Positions 1-5,868 of a stretch of 25,083 bases of DNA are shown piece by piece. Made by a program: the position numbers and the translations under genes. Positions within the stretch are counted from its first letter, which is position 1. Every line of letters starts with the position of its first letter. The notes below the pieces were generated by a model. That model did no database searches, was not told the DNA's origin, and saw only the letters and a list, made by a program, of their open reading frames with translations. Origin of the DNA: Candidatus Omnitrophota bacterium (GTDB taxonomy: Bacteria; Omnitrophota; Gorgyraeia; Gygaellales; Profunditerraquicolaceae); the NCBI GenBank assembly GCA_030691865.1, contig JAUYDL010000035.1, positions 1-25,083 on the forward strand. The letters run 5' to 3'.

Positions 1-2512
1 ACAACATACCAAATTTTGGAGTAGGCATATAAGTTATCTCAAGGCCCACGTGGTTCATATTATCTGAGTTTAAACTTGCGACTTGGAATTCGTTGCGCGT
101 ATAATCTAAGTAGATATCCATATTTTCCAGGGGAGAAACCCTTAAGCCCATTTTGAAAATATTATAGAACTCATAAGGCGCTTGAGGGAAATTCTTCTGG
201 TCATAGAGAAACGGATTGACATAACGATAAGCATTATCATTTTGATAATAAATAACGCCCAAGGTGGTATCGTTTCTTAAGACGTTACGTGGGAAATTAT
301 CATAGCCTAAAGAATAATCATTGGTCCGTTCATAAATACCGTTTAAACTTAACCAGTCAAAAAAGTCATAGTTTAAGCCAAAAGATCCTGTTTTGATTGT
401 GACATCCTGGCCATCAGCAACATTCGCATTTATAAAATAATCACCGGTATTGCCATTATAAATAAATGGGTCAATGCCGCCTAATGTCTTGGGAAGTTTT
501 TGATAAATACCTAACAGTTTAGCGGTTAATTTATCCGTAACTCTTAGAGAAACCTCATCGCGCACTACATTTTCAATAAATTTTCCATTTACATTATGCA
601 CATTGCGTACATCAAAAAGATTGTAAAATCGATCATCCAGGAATGACTCAAAGCGAAAACCTAAGACGTTCCTCCCGGCATCAATACCATCACCAATGCG
701 TGTGGCATTAAGCTGTCCCCATTTATCCGCATCCGCGGGTTTAGTCAAACCAAGATAATAATACTCCATTGGCCGGCGAAAATGAATATGCCTGCTCCAA
801 CCGGTATCCTGACGGGTATTACTAAAATTAGATAAGGATGAATCAAACCCTTGATCCATACGGCTAAGATAAAATTTGGTTTTCAAAAGATAGCATTCTT
901 CCTCGTCCATAGCAATCTCATCATAACCGTATTTCAAATCCATAATACTTTTCTGCGGATAGCGCGATATAAAAGCAAAATAATAGGCATTGCCGCGGGA
1001 TTTAGTTTCATAATCAGAGTTGGTCATATCGTAAAAAGATTGCGAGGTTAAAACTTCTGCTTGTGCCTTTATACCATCAACGATTTCATAGCCTAAATCC
1101 AGGCCCCCGACAAAGTTCTCGCTATCTAACTTTTGAGGGTCAGTTTTAAATCCCGTGCGCGTAGTAAATGTGCCACCCAGCATAAAGTTGTCCGTAAAAT
1201 AATGTTTTAAGCGGCTGGCAGAAATAACATTATCTACCACCCCGTAATCCTGCCAAAGATGTTTTGGCGTGGCTATAGTAGTATCAAAAGATGTTTGTTC
1301 TTGCGGAGCAAAAGAAAATGAAAAACCTCTTAATGCAGTAAGATATTTACCCGTACTATCTTTAGATAAAAATGAAAGCGAGTCATCCCAATAGCCTTTA
1401 GTAAAACTTGGGTTAGGCGTACCAGTAGAACGATAGGTCCCCGGCAGGTACCTTCGCAGCCACGGGCTATCTTGCCACCAGATATGATGATTGGTTATAC
1501 CCATTGGGTCATCAGAAGTATAAGCCTGATCCTGATAGCCAAGAGGAAAAGCCCGAAACTTAATCTGGTCATTAGTATAATCTAACCATAACTCACGTAT
1601 AGGTTGGAATTCACGATCGATCTTTATTGCAGAACTAGTTTTACCATCTTCTACCTTTAATTCGCCTAAATTTATAACAGCGCCTGATGCTGAGTAAGCA
1701 GTACTATTTACTGTATACCCAGTATTTGACCAATAATACAACGGCAATCCAGTAGAATCAGTACCTTTTCCTGTAAAGCTCCAAGGATCAACTGTGACAT
1801 TAGTATGAAAATTTAAATCACCTTCATTCTCAGTATCCACATTTACACTTAGTGAATCATAAACCCTAGAATCATAGGTATTAAAACCCCGGTTAAATCC
1901 ATCATATGACATTGGCCGCCAACTTTTATATTTTTCATTCAAGTCAAAGTTAGCTCTTTTCCAGATAAAATCATGAGGAGTAATCCCAAAGCTAAGTTGC
2001 GCTTCTCCGGTTATTTTTAACGGGCCAACTTTTAATCCCCTGTCTTCTTTTTCTTCTTCCGGCATTAAATCCGGATAACCATAAAGATAGGCAGTAGCAA
2101 CCTGCTGCTGTTTAATCTTAGCCAACTCTTGATTCATTGCTTCTTCTTTTGTTAAAACTTTTTTTTCTTTGGTTTGTGTCTCAGAATTCCCAGTATACTG
2201 AGTATTCTGAATTGCATCCTGCACTGCATCCTGCACTGCAGGAGTTTCTAAAACAGTGGCTTCGGTAGCAGAACTATCTTTAAAGATCTTATTAATATAA
2301 TCTTTGGCCACCTCATTACCTGAGTCAATCAGCAGGACCTTATTAAATTCTGATAAGGCTTCTTCAGTTTTACCTTGAGCATAAAGATTCTTGCCGAGTT
2401 CACAAAGATAATCAGCTGCTTGGGTTTGGCTGAAAGCTTGCGCGTTAGGTAAAAATAAAAGCGCTAAGCAGATTAGCGCCATGACTTTATATCTAGAATA
2501 TGCTTTAATCAT
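1..2512 (-). CDS. Large TPR-containing outer-membrane beta-barrel-like protein, 3' end cut by window edge
   Basis: An uninterrupted reading frame runs from an ATG at 2512 off the left edge, 837 codons with no stop. Residues 1-28 look like a signal peptide (basic start, hydrophobic core ALICLALLFLP, then NAQA). About one TPR-like unit follows (residues 30-75), then a Gln/Lys/Glu-rich linker. From about residue 165 on, the protein is rich in Tyr, Trp, Asp, Asn and alternating hydrophobic residues (WLDYTNDQIKFRAFP, YYYLGLTKP), as expected of a large outer-membrane barrel. I do not recognise the family, and its substrate is unknown. A consensus promoter lies so close that the ATG should be nearly at the 5' end of the mRNA; there is no Shine-Dalgarno. 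A second in-frame ATG at 2482 also precedes the hydrophobic core and would still give a signal peptide. Confidence 0.8.
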   Translation of the reverse strand, partial: MIKAYSRYKVMALICLALLFLPNAQAFSQTQAADYLCELGKNLYAQGKTEEALSEFNKVLLIDSGNEVAKDYINKIFKDSSATEATVLETPAVQDAVQDAIQNTQYTGNSETQTKEKKVLTKEEAMNQELAKIKQQQVATAYLYGYPDLMPEEEKEDRGLKVGPLKITGEAQLSFGITPHDFIWKRANFDLNEKYKSWRPMSYDGFNRGFNTYDSRVYDSLSVNVDTENEGDLNFHTNVTVDPWSFTGKGTDSTGLPLYYWSNTGYTVNSTAYSASGAVINLGELKVEDGKTSSAIKIDREFQPIRELWLDYTNDQIKFRAFPLGYQDQAYTSDDPMGITNHHIWWQDSPWLRRYLPGTYRSTGTPNPSFTKGYWDDSLSFLSKDSTGKYLTALRGFSFSFAPQEQTSFDTTIATPKHLWQDYGVVDNVISASRLKHYFTDNFMLGGTFTTRTGFKTDPQKLDSENFVGGLDLGYEIVDGIKAQAEVLTSQSFYDMTNSDYETKSRGNAYYFAFISRYPQKSIMDLKYGYDEIAMDEEECYLLKTKFYLSRMDQGFDSSLSNFSNTRQDTGWSRHIHFRRPMEYYYLGLTKPADADKWGQLNATRIGDGIDAGRNVLGFRFESFLDDRFYNLFDVRNVHNVNGKFIENVVRDEVSLRVTDKLTAKLLGIYQKLPKTLGGIDPFIYNGNTGDYFINANVADGQDVTIKTGSFGLNYDFFDWLSLNGIYERTNDYSLGYDNFPRNVLRNDTTLGVIYYQNDNAYRYVNPFLYDQKNFPQAPYEFYNIFKMGLRVSPLENMDIYLDYTRNEFQVASLNSDNMNHVGLEITYMPTPKFGML

Positions 2513-2522
2513 AATTGTAATT

Positions 2523-2550
2523 ATTATATCGGATTTCTAATTAATGTCAA
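2523..2550 (-). promoter_or_regulatory. Consensus sigma-70 promoter for the left-edge outer-membrane gene
   Basis: On the minus strand a perfect TTGACA (2550-2545) and a perfect TATAAT (2528-2523) are separated by 16 bases. The -10 box ends 10 bases before the ATG at 2512, so transcription should start around 2515-2517 and leave only about 3-5 untranslated bases. The promoter lies just downstream of an apparent intrinsic terminator, so the gene seems to be insulated from the upstream tRNA transcript. Confidence 0.75.
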
Positions 2551-2561
2551 TAAAAATGTGT

Positions 2562-2597
2562 AAAAAACAAAAAACCAGGCGATAAATTCACTTGGTT
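2562..2597 (-). terminator. Probable intrinsic terminator after the tRNA-Arg transcript
   Basis: On the minus strand AACCAAG (2597-2591) can pair with CCTGGTT (2579-2573), with one mismatch and an 11-base loop, followed by a T-rich run interrupted by one G (down to 2562). It would end transcripts coming from the radical SAM/tRNA-Arg side. TTGGTT on the minus strand at 2627-2622 could pair instead with AACCAA of the terminator's left arm, so the terminator may be conditional. Confidence 0.55.
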
Positions 2598-2857
2598 ATG
2601 GATTAATCTAATATATCCTAAAACCAACTAACCTAACAGGATACTTAACCTATTATCGAAAGTAGTGAGTTCAATATTTAAACTGTGCACAAAGGTAATA
2701 AGAAATAACTTTTCTTTATTTACTGCCAAGGCATTTCCTTTAAGCTTGTAGAAGAAATGCTCCCATTTCTGCTTGGTATTCCTTTCCTTTTAGTTAACCG
2801 GGTTACCATTATCAGAGAAGATTAATGATGCAGCGCAATCAGTTACATCATTACCTA

Positions 2858-2889
2858 TATATAGGGATTTACGTATATAGGGATTTACG
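2858..2889. repeat. Perfect 16-bp tandem duplication beside tRNA-Arg
   Basis: TATATAGGGATTTACG occurs twice head to tail (2858-2873 and 2874-2889), ending 11 bases from the tRNA-Arg 3' end. The perfect identity suggests a recent duplication, by slippage or at an insertion point. Confidence 0.9.
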
Positions 2890-2900
2890 ATTCATGCTTA

Positions 2901-2974
2901 TGCGCCTGGCAGGAGTCGAACCTGCAACGCCTAGCTCCGAAGGCTAGCGCTCTATCCAGTTGAGCTACAGGCGC
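2901..2974 (-). tRNA. tRNA-Arg, anticodon UCG
   Basis: The minus strand folds into a full cloverleaf. The acceptor stem is GCGCCTG/CAGGCGC, the D stem GCTC/GAGC, the anticodon stem CTAGC/GCTAG with loop CTTCGGA (anticodon TCG, reading CGA-type arginine codons), and the T stem GCAGG/CCTGC with loop TTCGACT. The discriminator base is A at 2901, and CCA is not encoded (TAA follows). Its first base is one nucleotide after the stop codon of the radical SAM gene, so it is almost certainly co-transcribed with it and released by RNase P. Confidence 0.95.
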
Positions 2975-2975
2975 A

Positions 2976-3695
2976 TTAAATAATCTCCGCTTTATCCCCT
3001 AAAATCTCTCTGATCTTCTCTAGCTTGGCTTTTTCCACGGGAAAGACGTTTTTCTCTGCGGTAGAGCGTACCGGAGAGTTAAGCTGAATTTTATCCGGAT
3101 TTATACGCCAAATTGCCTTTTTTAATTCTTCGATATGCCCAAGATCATCATTCATGCCGGCGATAAGCATTACCTCAAGCCAGACCTTACCGTGAAATTC
3201 TTTTCTCAAAGCAATCAGGCCGTCAATAATTTCATTTAATTTTATACCTGCATGGGGCCGATCAATCTGTTTAAATATCTCTGGATCCACTGTATTTAAA
3301 GAAGGCATAATCAAATCTGCTTTCAAGAGCCCTTGACGCACCGCGGGATCTCCCAGGAGTGTGGAATTAGTAATTACCGCAATTTTCAATCCAGTAATAT
3401 TTTTTACCTGATCAATTAGCTTTCCAATATAAGTATTTAATGTCGGTTCACCCAGCCCGGAAAGAGTAACAAATTTCAACTCTTGGGCTTCTTTAGGATT
3501 ATTTTGCATCCAAGATTTTAATTCCAGAATAATCTCATCGGCTTTAGCGTATTCTTTTCTTTCAAGGACAGTTTTACCGACACTACCCCATTGACAGTAG
3601 ATGCAATCCAGGTCACATATTTTATCAAGGCTAAGGCTTAAACCTAAAGAAAGCCCCAGCCTGCGCGATTTTATCGGCCCGTAGATATATTTCAT
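2976..3695 (-). CDS. Radical SAM protein (COG0731-like Fe-S oxidoreductase)
   Basis: This 239-residue protein is a radical SAM enzyme. Cys27, Cys31 and Cys34 form the CxxxCxxC motif (CDLDCIYC) that holds the [4Fe-4S] cluster and binds S-adenosylmethionine, and TLSGLGEPTLN (about 77-87) is the SAM-binding GGE-like segment. The N-terminal YIYGPIKSRRLG is typical of the COG0731 family, which supports the start although no clear Shine-Dalgarno precedes the ATG. Only the single cluster motif is evident, with no extra C-terminal cysteine cluster. The substrate is unknown; members are distantly related to wybutosine-type enzymes, but nothing here fixes a reaction. It follows the CBM48 gene and runs directly into tRNA-Arg. 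Confidence 0.85.
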   Translation of the reverse strand: MKYIYGPIKSRRLGLSLGLSLSLDKICDLDCIYCQWGSVGKTVLERKEYAKADEIILELKSWMQNNPKEAQELKFVTLSGLGEPTLNTYIGKLIDQVKNITGLKIAVITNSTLLGDPAVRQGLLKADLIMPSLNTVDPEIFKQIDRPHAGIKLNEIIDGLIALRKEFHGKVWLEVMLIAGMNDDLGHIEELKKAIWRINPDKIQLNSPVRSTAEKNVFPVEKAKLEKIREILGDKAEII

Positions 3696-3727
3696 AGAAA
3701 TGTTTGCTTATATGGTAGTAAATTTAT

Positions 3728-3752
3728 AAGGCGCTACTCATTCAGCAGCGCC
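3728..3752 (-). terminator. Hairpin after the CBM48 gene, possible terminator
   Basis: On the minus strand GGCGCTGCT pairs with AGTAGCGCC (9 bp including one G-U) around a 5-base loop, followed by TTATAAATTT. The stem is strong but the T-run is imperfect, so read-through into the radical SAM gene is possible. Confidence 0.45.
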
Positions 3753-3786
3753 CTAAAGTTTTCTCTATAATTATTAAAAGGTTGGA

Positions 3787-4062
3787 TTATTTAACCTCAA
3801 CCACACAGTTATGCGACCCGAGTGAATTGGCTACGCAAGAGGTGCAGCGAGGGTCGTTTATCCAGTTTCCGTCTACGATAAACTTATACTCGTGTCTTCC
3901 CGGCTTAAGAGCAACCTTGGCTGCCCAGCTACCCTTACTATCCTTCTTGGCGAGCAATTTCTTGGTATCCCATTTATTGAAACTTCCGGCAACCACAACC
4001 TTCTTGGCCCCAGGGGCATATAACTTAAACTCCGTTGGTTTTGCTTCAGCTATCCGTGGCAT
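3787..4062 (-). CDS. Stand-alone CBM48/AMPK-type glycogen-binding domain protein
   Basis: A 91-residue protein made of one carbohydrate-binding domain. Features of the AMPK-beta/isoamylase CBM48 fold are GSFNKWD (residues 27-32, Trp31), Trp46, the PGRHEYKFIVDG strand pair (54-65), Trp67 and the closing N-SLGSHN segment (79-85). It carries no catalytic domain or signal peptide, so a cytoplasmic glycogen/starch-like ligand is expected, but that is inference. The start at 4062 is chosen because GAGGAGGGAG lies a few bases upstream; the frame stays open 25 codons further, but those codons only translate the leader hairpin. Three cysteines (73, 76, 86) are unusual for so small a domain. It has its own promoter and a structured leader. 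Confidence 0.8.
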   Translation of the reverse strand: MPRIAEAKPTEFKLYAPGAKKVVVAGSFNKWDTKKLLAKKDSKGSWAAKVALKPGRHEYKFIVDGNWINDPRCTSCVANSLGSHNCVVEVK

Positions 4063-4073
4063 AACTCCCTCCT

Positions 4074-4109
4074 CATTTTTCCCCAGCCTCCGGCGCTTGG
4101 GGAAAAATG
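4074..4109 (-). promoter_or_regulatory. 12-bp perfect hairpin in the leader of the CBM48 gene
   Basis: CATTTTTCCCCA (4074-4085) and its exact complement (4098-4109) flank a 12-base centre that can itself pair GCC/GGC. The foot touches the Shine-Dalgarno (minus strand, 4074-4065), so the hairpin could limit ribosome access. Just upstream (4110-4130) is a second GC-rich self-complementary stretch containing CCCGCGGG and GAGCTC. No T-run follows, so it is not a terminator. Confidence 0.6.
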
Positions 4110-4139
4110 ACCCCGAGCTCCCGCGGGGGGAATACACTT

Positions 4140-4168
4140 ATTCTTACACTACAACAAGCTGCTGTCAA
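4140..4168 (-). promoter_or_regulatory. Probable promoter of the CBM48 gene
   Basis: A perfect TTGACA (4168-4163) is followed after 17 bases by AAGAAT (4145-4140), preceded by TG in the extended -10 position. The predicted start near 4133 gives a leader of about 70 bases containing the hairpins described at 4074-4130. Confidence 0.5.
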
Positions 4169-4170
4169 GA

Positions 4171-4201
4171 GAAAAAGGACATCCCTCTTTTTTCCGTCCC
4201 C
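4171..4201 (-). terminator. Possible terminator of the lpx operon, from a decayed palindrome copy
   Basis: Five bases after the lpxI stop, the minus strand reads GGGGACGG, an A-rich stretch, then GTCC and TTTTT. GGAC/GTCC can pair, helped by flanking A/T runs. The GGGGACGG start matches the arm of the four intact palindromes in this window, so it looks like a degenerate copy now resembling a terminator. Confidence 0.4.
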
Positions 4202-4205
4202 TTTT

Positions 4206-5009
4206 TTAGACAGCAACTATGGAAATACCTTGACGGTCTGCCAGCCGGATACTTTCTTCTTGATCAATAAAAAGTGTTTTACCGGCTTCAAAAGCAAGGC
4301 AGCTGCATTTTGCCTTAACCAGATTCTTGATCGTATTTAACCCGATAACCGGAATATCAAAACGCATATCCTGTTTAGGCTTACTTACCTTAACAATTAC
4401 CACCCTGCCCCGGCCAATTTTACCTGCCCGGCGAATTAAATTATCCGTCCCTTCAAAAGCCTCAACGGCAATTATGGCTTTGGTTTTGACGGCAACCGTC
4501 TGGCCGATATCCAGATTAGCCACAGCTTTAGCTAAACTCAAACCAAAATAAACATCATCCCAGGTATTAAAATCCGGCTGATGTTTAGTGAGGGTGCCTT
4601 TTTTAGGTAAATATTCTTCGATAAAAGTAGTGGAATCTAAAAGGGTAAGCCCGGCTGCTTCCAGCCTTTTGGCTACTGCTGTGAATAATGTATCGGCCTT
4701 CTTATCTTTAAGGGTATCCAGTATCTGCCTTAATTCCGGGCTGCGATGAGTTTCTTTGCTGAATAACCTGCGCGGGCTGATTTGCCCGGCCATCACCACA
4801 CCCTCTACGGCTTCGGCTTTAAATATATCAAACATTTTTTGGAATTCAGAAAGCCTAAGCCAATAAATTTTATCCACGAATTTTTTTAATTTTGGGGAGG
4901 TATCGCCTTTAATGGCAACAGCGATAATTTTACAGTCTTTTTTCTTGGCACTAGCAGCAAAAAGCAGGGGGAATTTTCTATTTCCGGCAATTAAACCGAT
5001 CTTTTTCAT
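4206..5009 (-). CDS. lpxI: UDP-2,3-diacylglucosamine pyrophosphatase LpxI
   Basis: A 267-residue protein of the LpxI (DUF1009) family, which hydrolyses UDP-2,3-diacylglucosamine to lipid X in lipid A synthesis and replaces LpxH in many bacteria. The N-terminal IGLIAGNRKFPLLFA, the GQISPRRLF segment (75-83) and the C-terminal DMRFDIPVIG (214-223) are characteristic. Asp218 is in the family's conserved MRFDIP motif, where the catalytic aspartate of the Caulobacter enzyme is reported. It is the last gene of the bamA-skp-lpxD-lpxC/fabZ-lpxA-lpxI run. No Shine-Dalgarno is visible; instead a 45-base palindrome ends 11 bases before the ATG and may affect its expression relative to lpxA. Confidence 0.92.
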   Translation of the reverse strand: MKKIGLIAGNRKFPLLFAASAKKKDCKIIAVAIKGDTSPKLKKFVDKIYWLRLSEFQKMFDIFKAEAVEGVVMAGQISPRRLFSKETHRSPELRQILDTLKDKKADTLFTAVAKRLEAAGLTLLDSTTFIEEYLPKKGTLTKHQPDFNTWDDVYFGLSLAKAVANLDIGQTVAVKTKAIIAVEAFEGTDNLIRRAGKIGRGRVVIVKVSKPKQDMRFDIPVIGLNTIKNLVKAKCSCLAFEAGKTLFIDQEESIRLADRQGISIVAV

Positions 5010-5020
5010 ATTTAAATCTT

Positions 5021-5065
5021 GGGGACGGTTCTCTTTTTTATATTATAAAAAGGAGAACCGTCCCC
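5021..5065. repeat. Palindromic repeat copy A (GGGGACGGTTCT family), lpxA-lpxI gap
   Basis: Perfect 13-bp arms GGGGACGGTTCTC (5021-5033) and GAGAACCGTCCCC (5053-5065) flank an AT-rich centre that is itself nearly self-complementary, so almost the whole element is one hairpin. It lies 21 bases after the lpxA stop and 11 bases before the lpxI start. Confidence 0.95.
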
Positions 5066-5086
5066 ATGTTTTTAAACCTATTTTCT

Positions 5087-5866
5087 TCATCGGAAGGCGC
5101 GGGTTAAACCGCGCTCAGAGCTCTTAACAAAATTAACCAGATAAATTATCTCTTCGGTTTTTTCTATTTCCTTTTCTACCCTTTCTAAGGCATGTTTTGC
5201 GGATAATCCGGAATTAAATATCAATTTAAAAGCCTGGTCAATTTTCTTAATCGAATCATGGCAGATGCCTTTGCGCCTTAAACCGACAAGGTTTAAGCCA
5301 TAGACGCGCGCCGGGTGGCCATCGCAGGTGGAGAACGGAGGAATGTCCTGAACCACCTTAGAGCATCCTCCGATAATTGCCAGCATGCCGATGCGCACGA
5401 ACTGATGAATAGCAACTATACCGCCGATAACTGCTTTATCTTCAATGCTGACATGGCCGGCCAGGGTGCTATTGTTGGCTAAAACACAACCGTTACCGAC
5501 CCGGCAATCATGGGCAACATGTGAATAGGCCATCAGTAAATTATCATCGCCAACAGAAGTCTTGGAGCCTTCAGAAGTCCCCGGATTAAGCGTGCAATAC
5601 TCACGGATAATATTGTTATCACCAATCTCTAAAAAAACTTTTTCACCTTTAAATTTAAGGTCTTGCGGCCGGCTACCGACTACGGCTCCGGTAAATATTT
5701 CACAATTTTTACCGATAGTCGTATTGCCTTCAATTACGCAATGCGCGCCGATTTTAGTATCCGCGCCAATGTTTACCTGATCGCCAATTATACTAAACGG
5801 GCCGATAGATACACCTGGTGCTAATTTTGCTTTTGGAGAAACGATTGCGGAGGGATGTATCAGCAT
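5087..5866 (-). CDS. lpxA: UDP-N-acetylglucosamine acyltransferase LpxA
   Basis: A 259-residue left-handed beta-helix enzyme that puts a 3-hydroxyacyl chain from acyl-ACP on the 3-OH of UDP-GlcNAc, the first step of lipid A synthesis. Hexapeptide repeats fill residues 1-180, and the C-terminal helical part ends in RGLTRAFR, like the E. coli RGLIR end. His119 in SHVAHDC matches catalytic His125 of E. coli; His116 matches His122. The residue matching the E. coli acyl-length ruler Gly173 is still Gly (167), in GGCS, so a fairly long chain is expected (inference). It starts 2 bases after the lpxC/fabZ stop, which suggests translational coupling. Confidence 0.95.
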   Translation of the reverse strand: MLIHPSAIVSPKAKLAPGVSIGPFSIIGDQVNIGADTKIGAHCVIEGNTTIGKNCEIFTGAVVGSRPQDLKFKGEKVFLEIGDNNIIREYCTLNPGTSEGSKTSVGDDNLLMAYSHVAHDCRVGNGCVLANNSTLAGHVSIEDKAVIGGIVAIHQFVRIGMLAIIGGCSKVVQDIPPFSTCDGHPARVYGLNLVGLRRKGICHDSIKKIDQAFKLIFNSGLSAKHALERVEKEIEKTEEIIYLVNFVKSSERGLTRAFR

Positions 5867-5868
5867 AA

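Larger units (their letters stand above)
2562..2890 (-). ncRNA. Candidate structured RNA or leader in a gene-free gap
   Basis: The gap 2513-2900 has no credible protein gene. Between tRNA-Arg and the terminator, the minus strand has several potential stems: an 8-bp perfect stem (2853-2846 with 2830-2823, 15-base loop); two mutually exclusive 7-bp hairpins sharing one arm (2770-2764 with 2760-2754 or nearby, and 2760-2754 with 2737-2731) inside an outer CCAAG/CTTGG pair (2776-2772 with 2730-2726); and a TATCCT/AGGATA stem (2643-2638 with 2619-2614). It matches no RNA family I know; tmRNA, RNase P, SRP and common riboswitch signatures were not found. It could be a processed 3' product of the tRNA transcript, an attenuator for the following gene, or an ordinary spacer. 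Confidence 0.35.

Noticed and set aside
851..1051. Plus-strand open frame of 66 codons, and many similar plus-strand frames across the window
   Set aside because: They lie opposite well-supported minus-strand genes, have no ribosome sites or recognisable motifs, and are explained as antisense shadows.
2640..2830. Cyclic-di-GMP (GEMM) riboswitch because of AACCGGGTTACC near 2796
   Set aside because: The conserved GCAAA and GACGCAAAGCC elements of the GEMM core are not found on either strand.
4063..4137. 25-residue N-terminal extension of the CBM48 protein
   Set aside because: It translates the leader palindrome (mirror-like residues), while a strong Shine-Dalgarno stands before the ATG at 4062.
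3782..4340. Overlapping plus-strand frames of 162 and 77 codons
   Set aside because: They cross the CBM48 gene, its leader hairpins and the lpxI end; their composition is low in credibility and no start signal is seen.
5087..5866. Lys170 of LpxA as an altered acyl-length ruler
   Set aside because: Counting against E. coli LpxA places Lys170 at Gly176; the ruler Gly173 corresponds to Gly167 and is unchanged.
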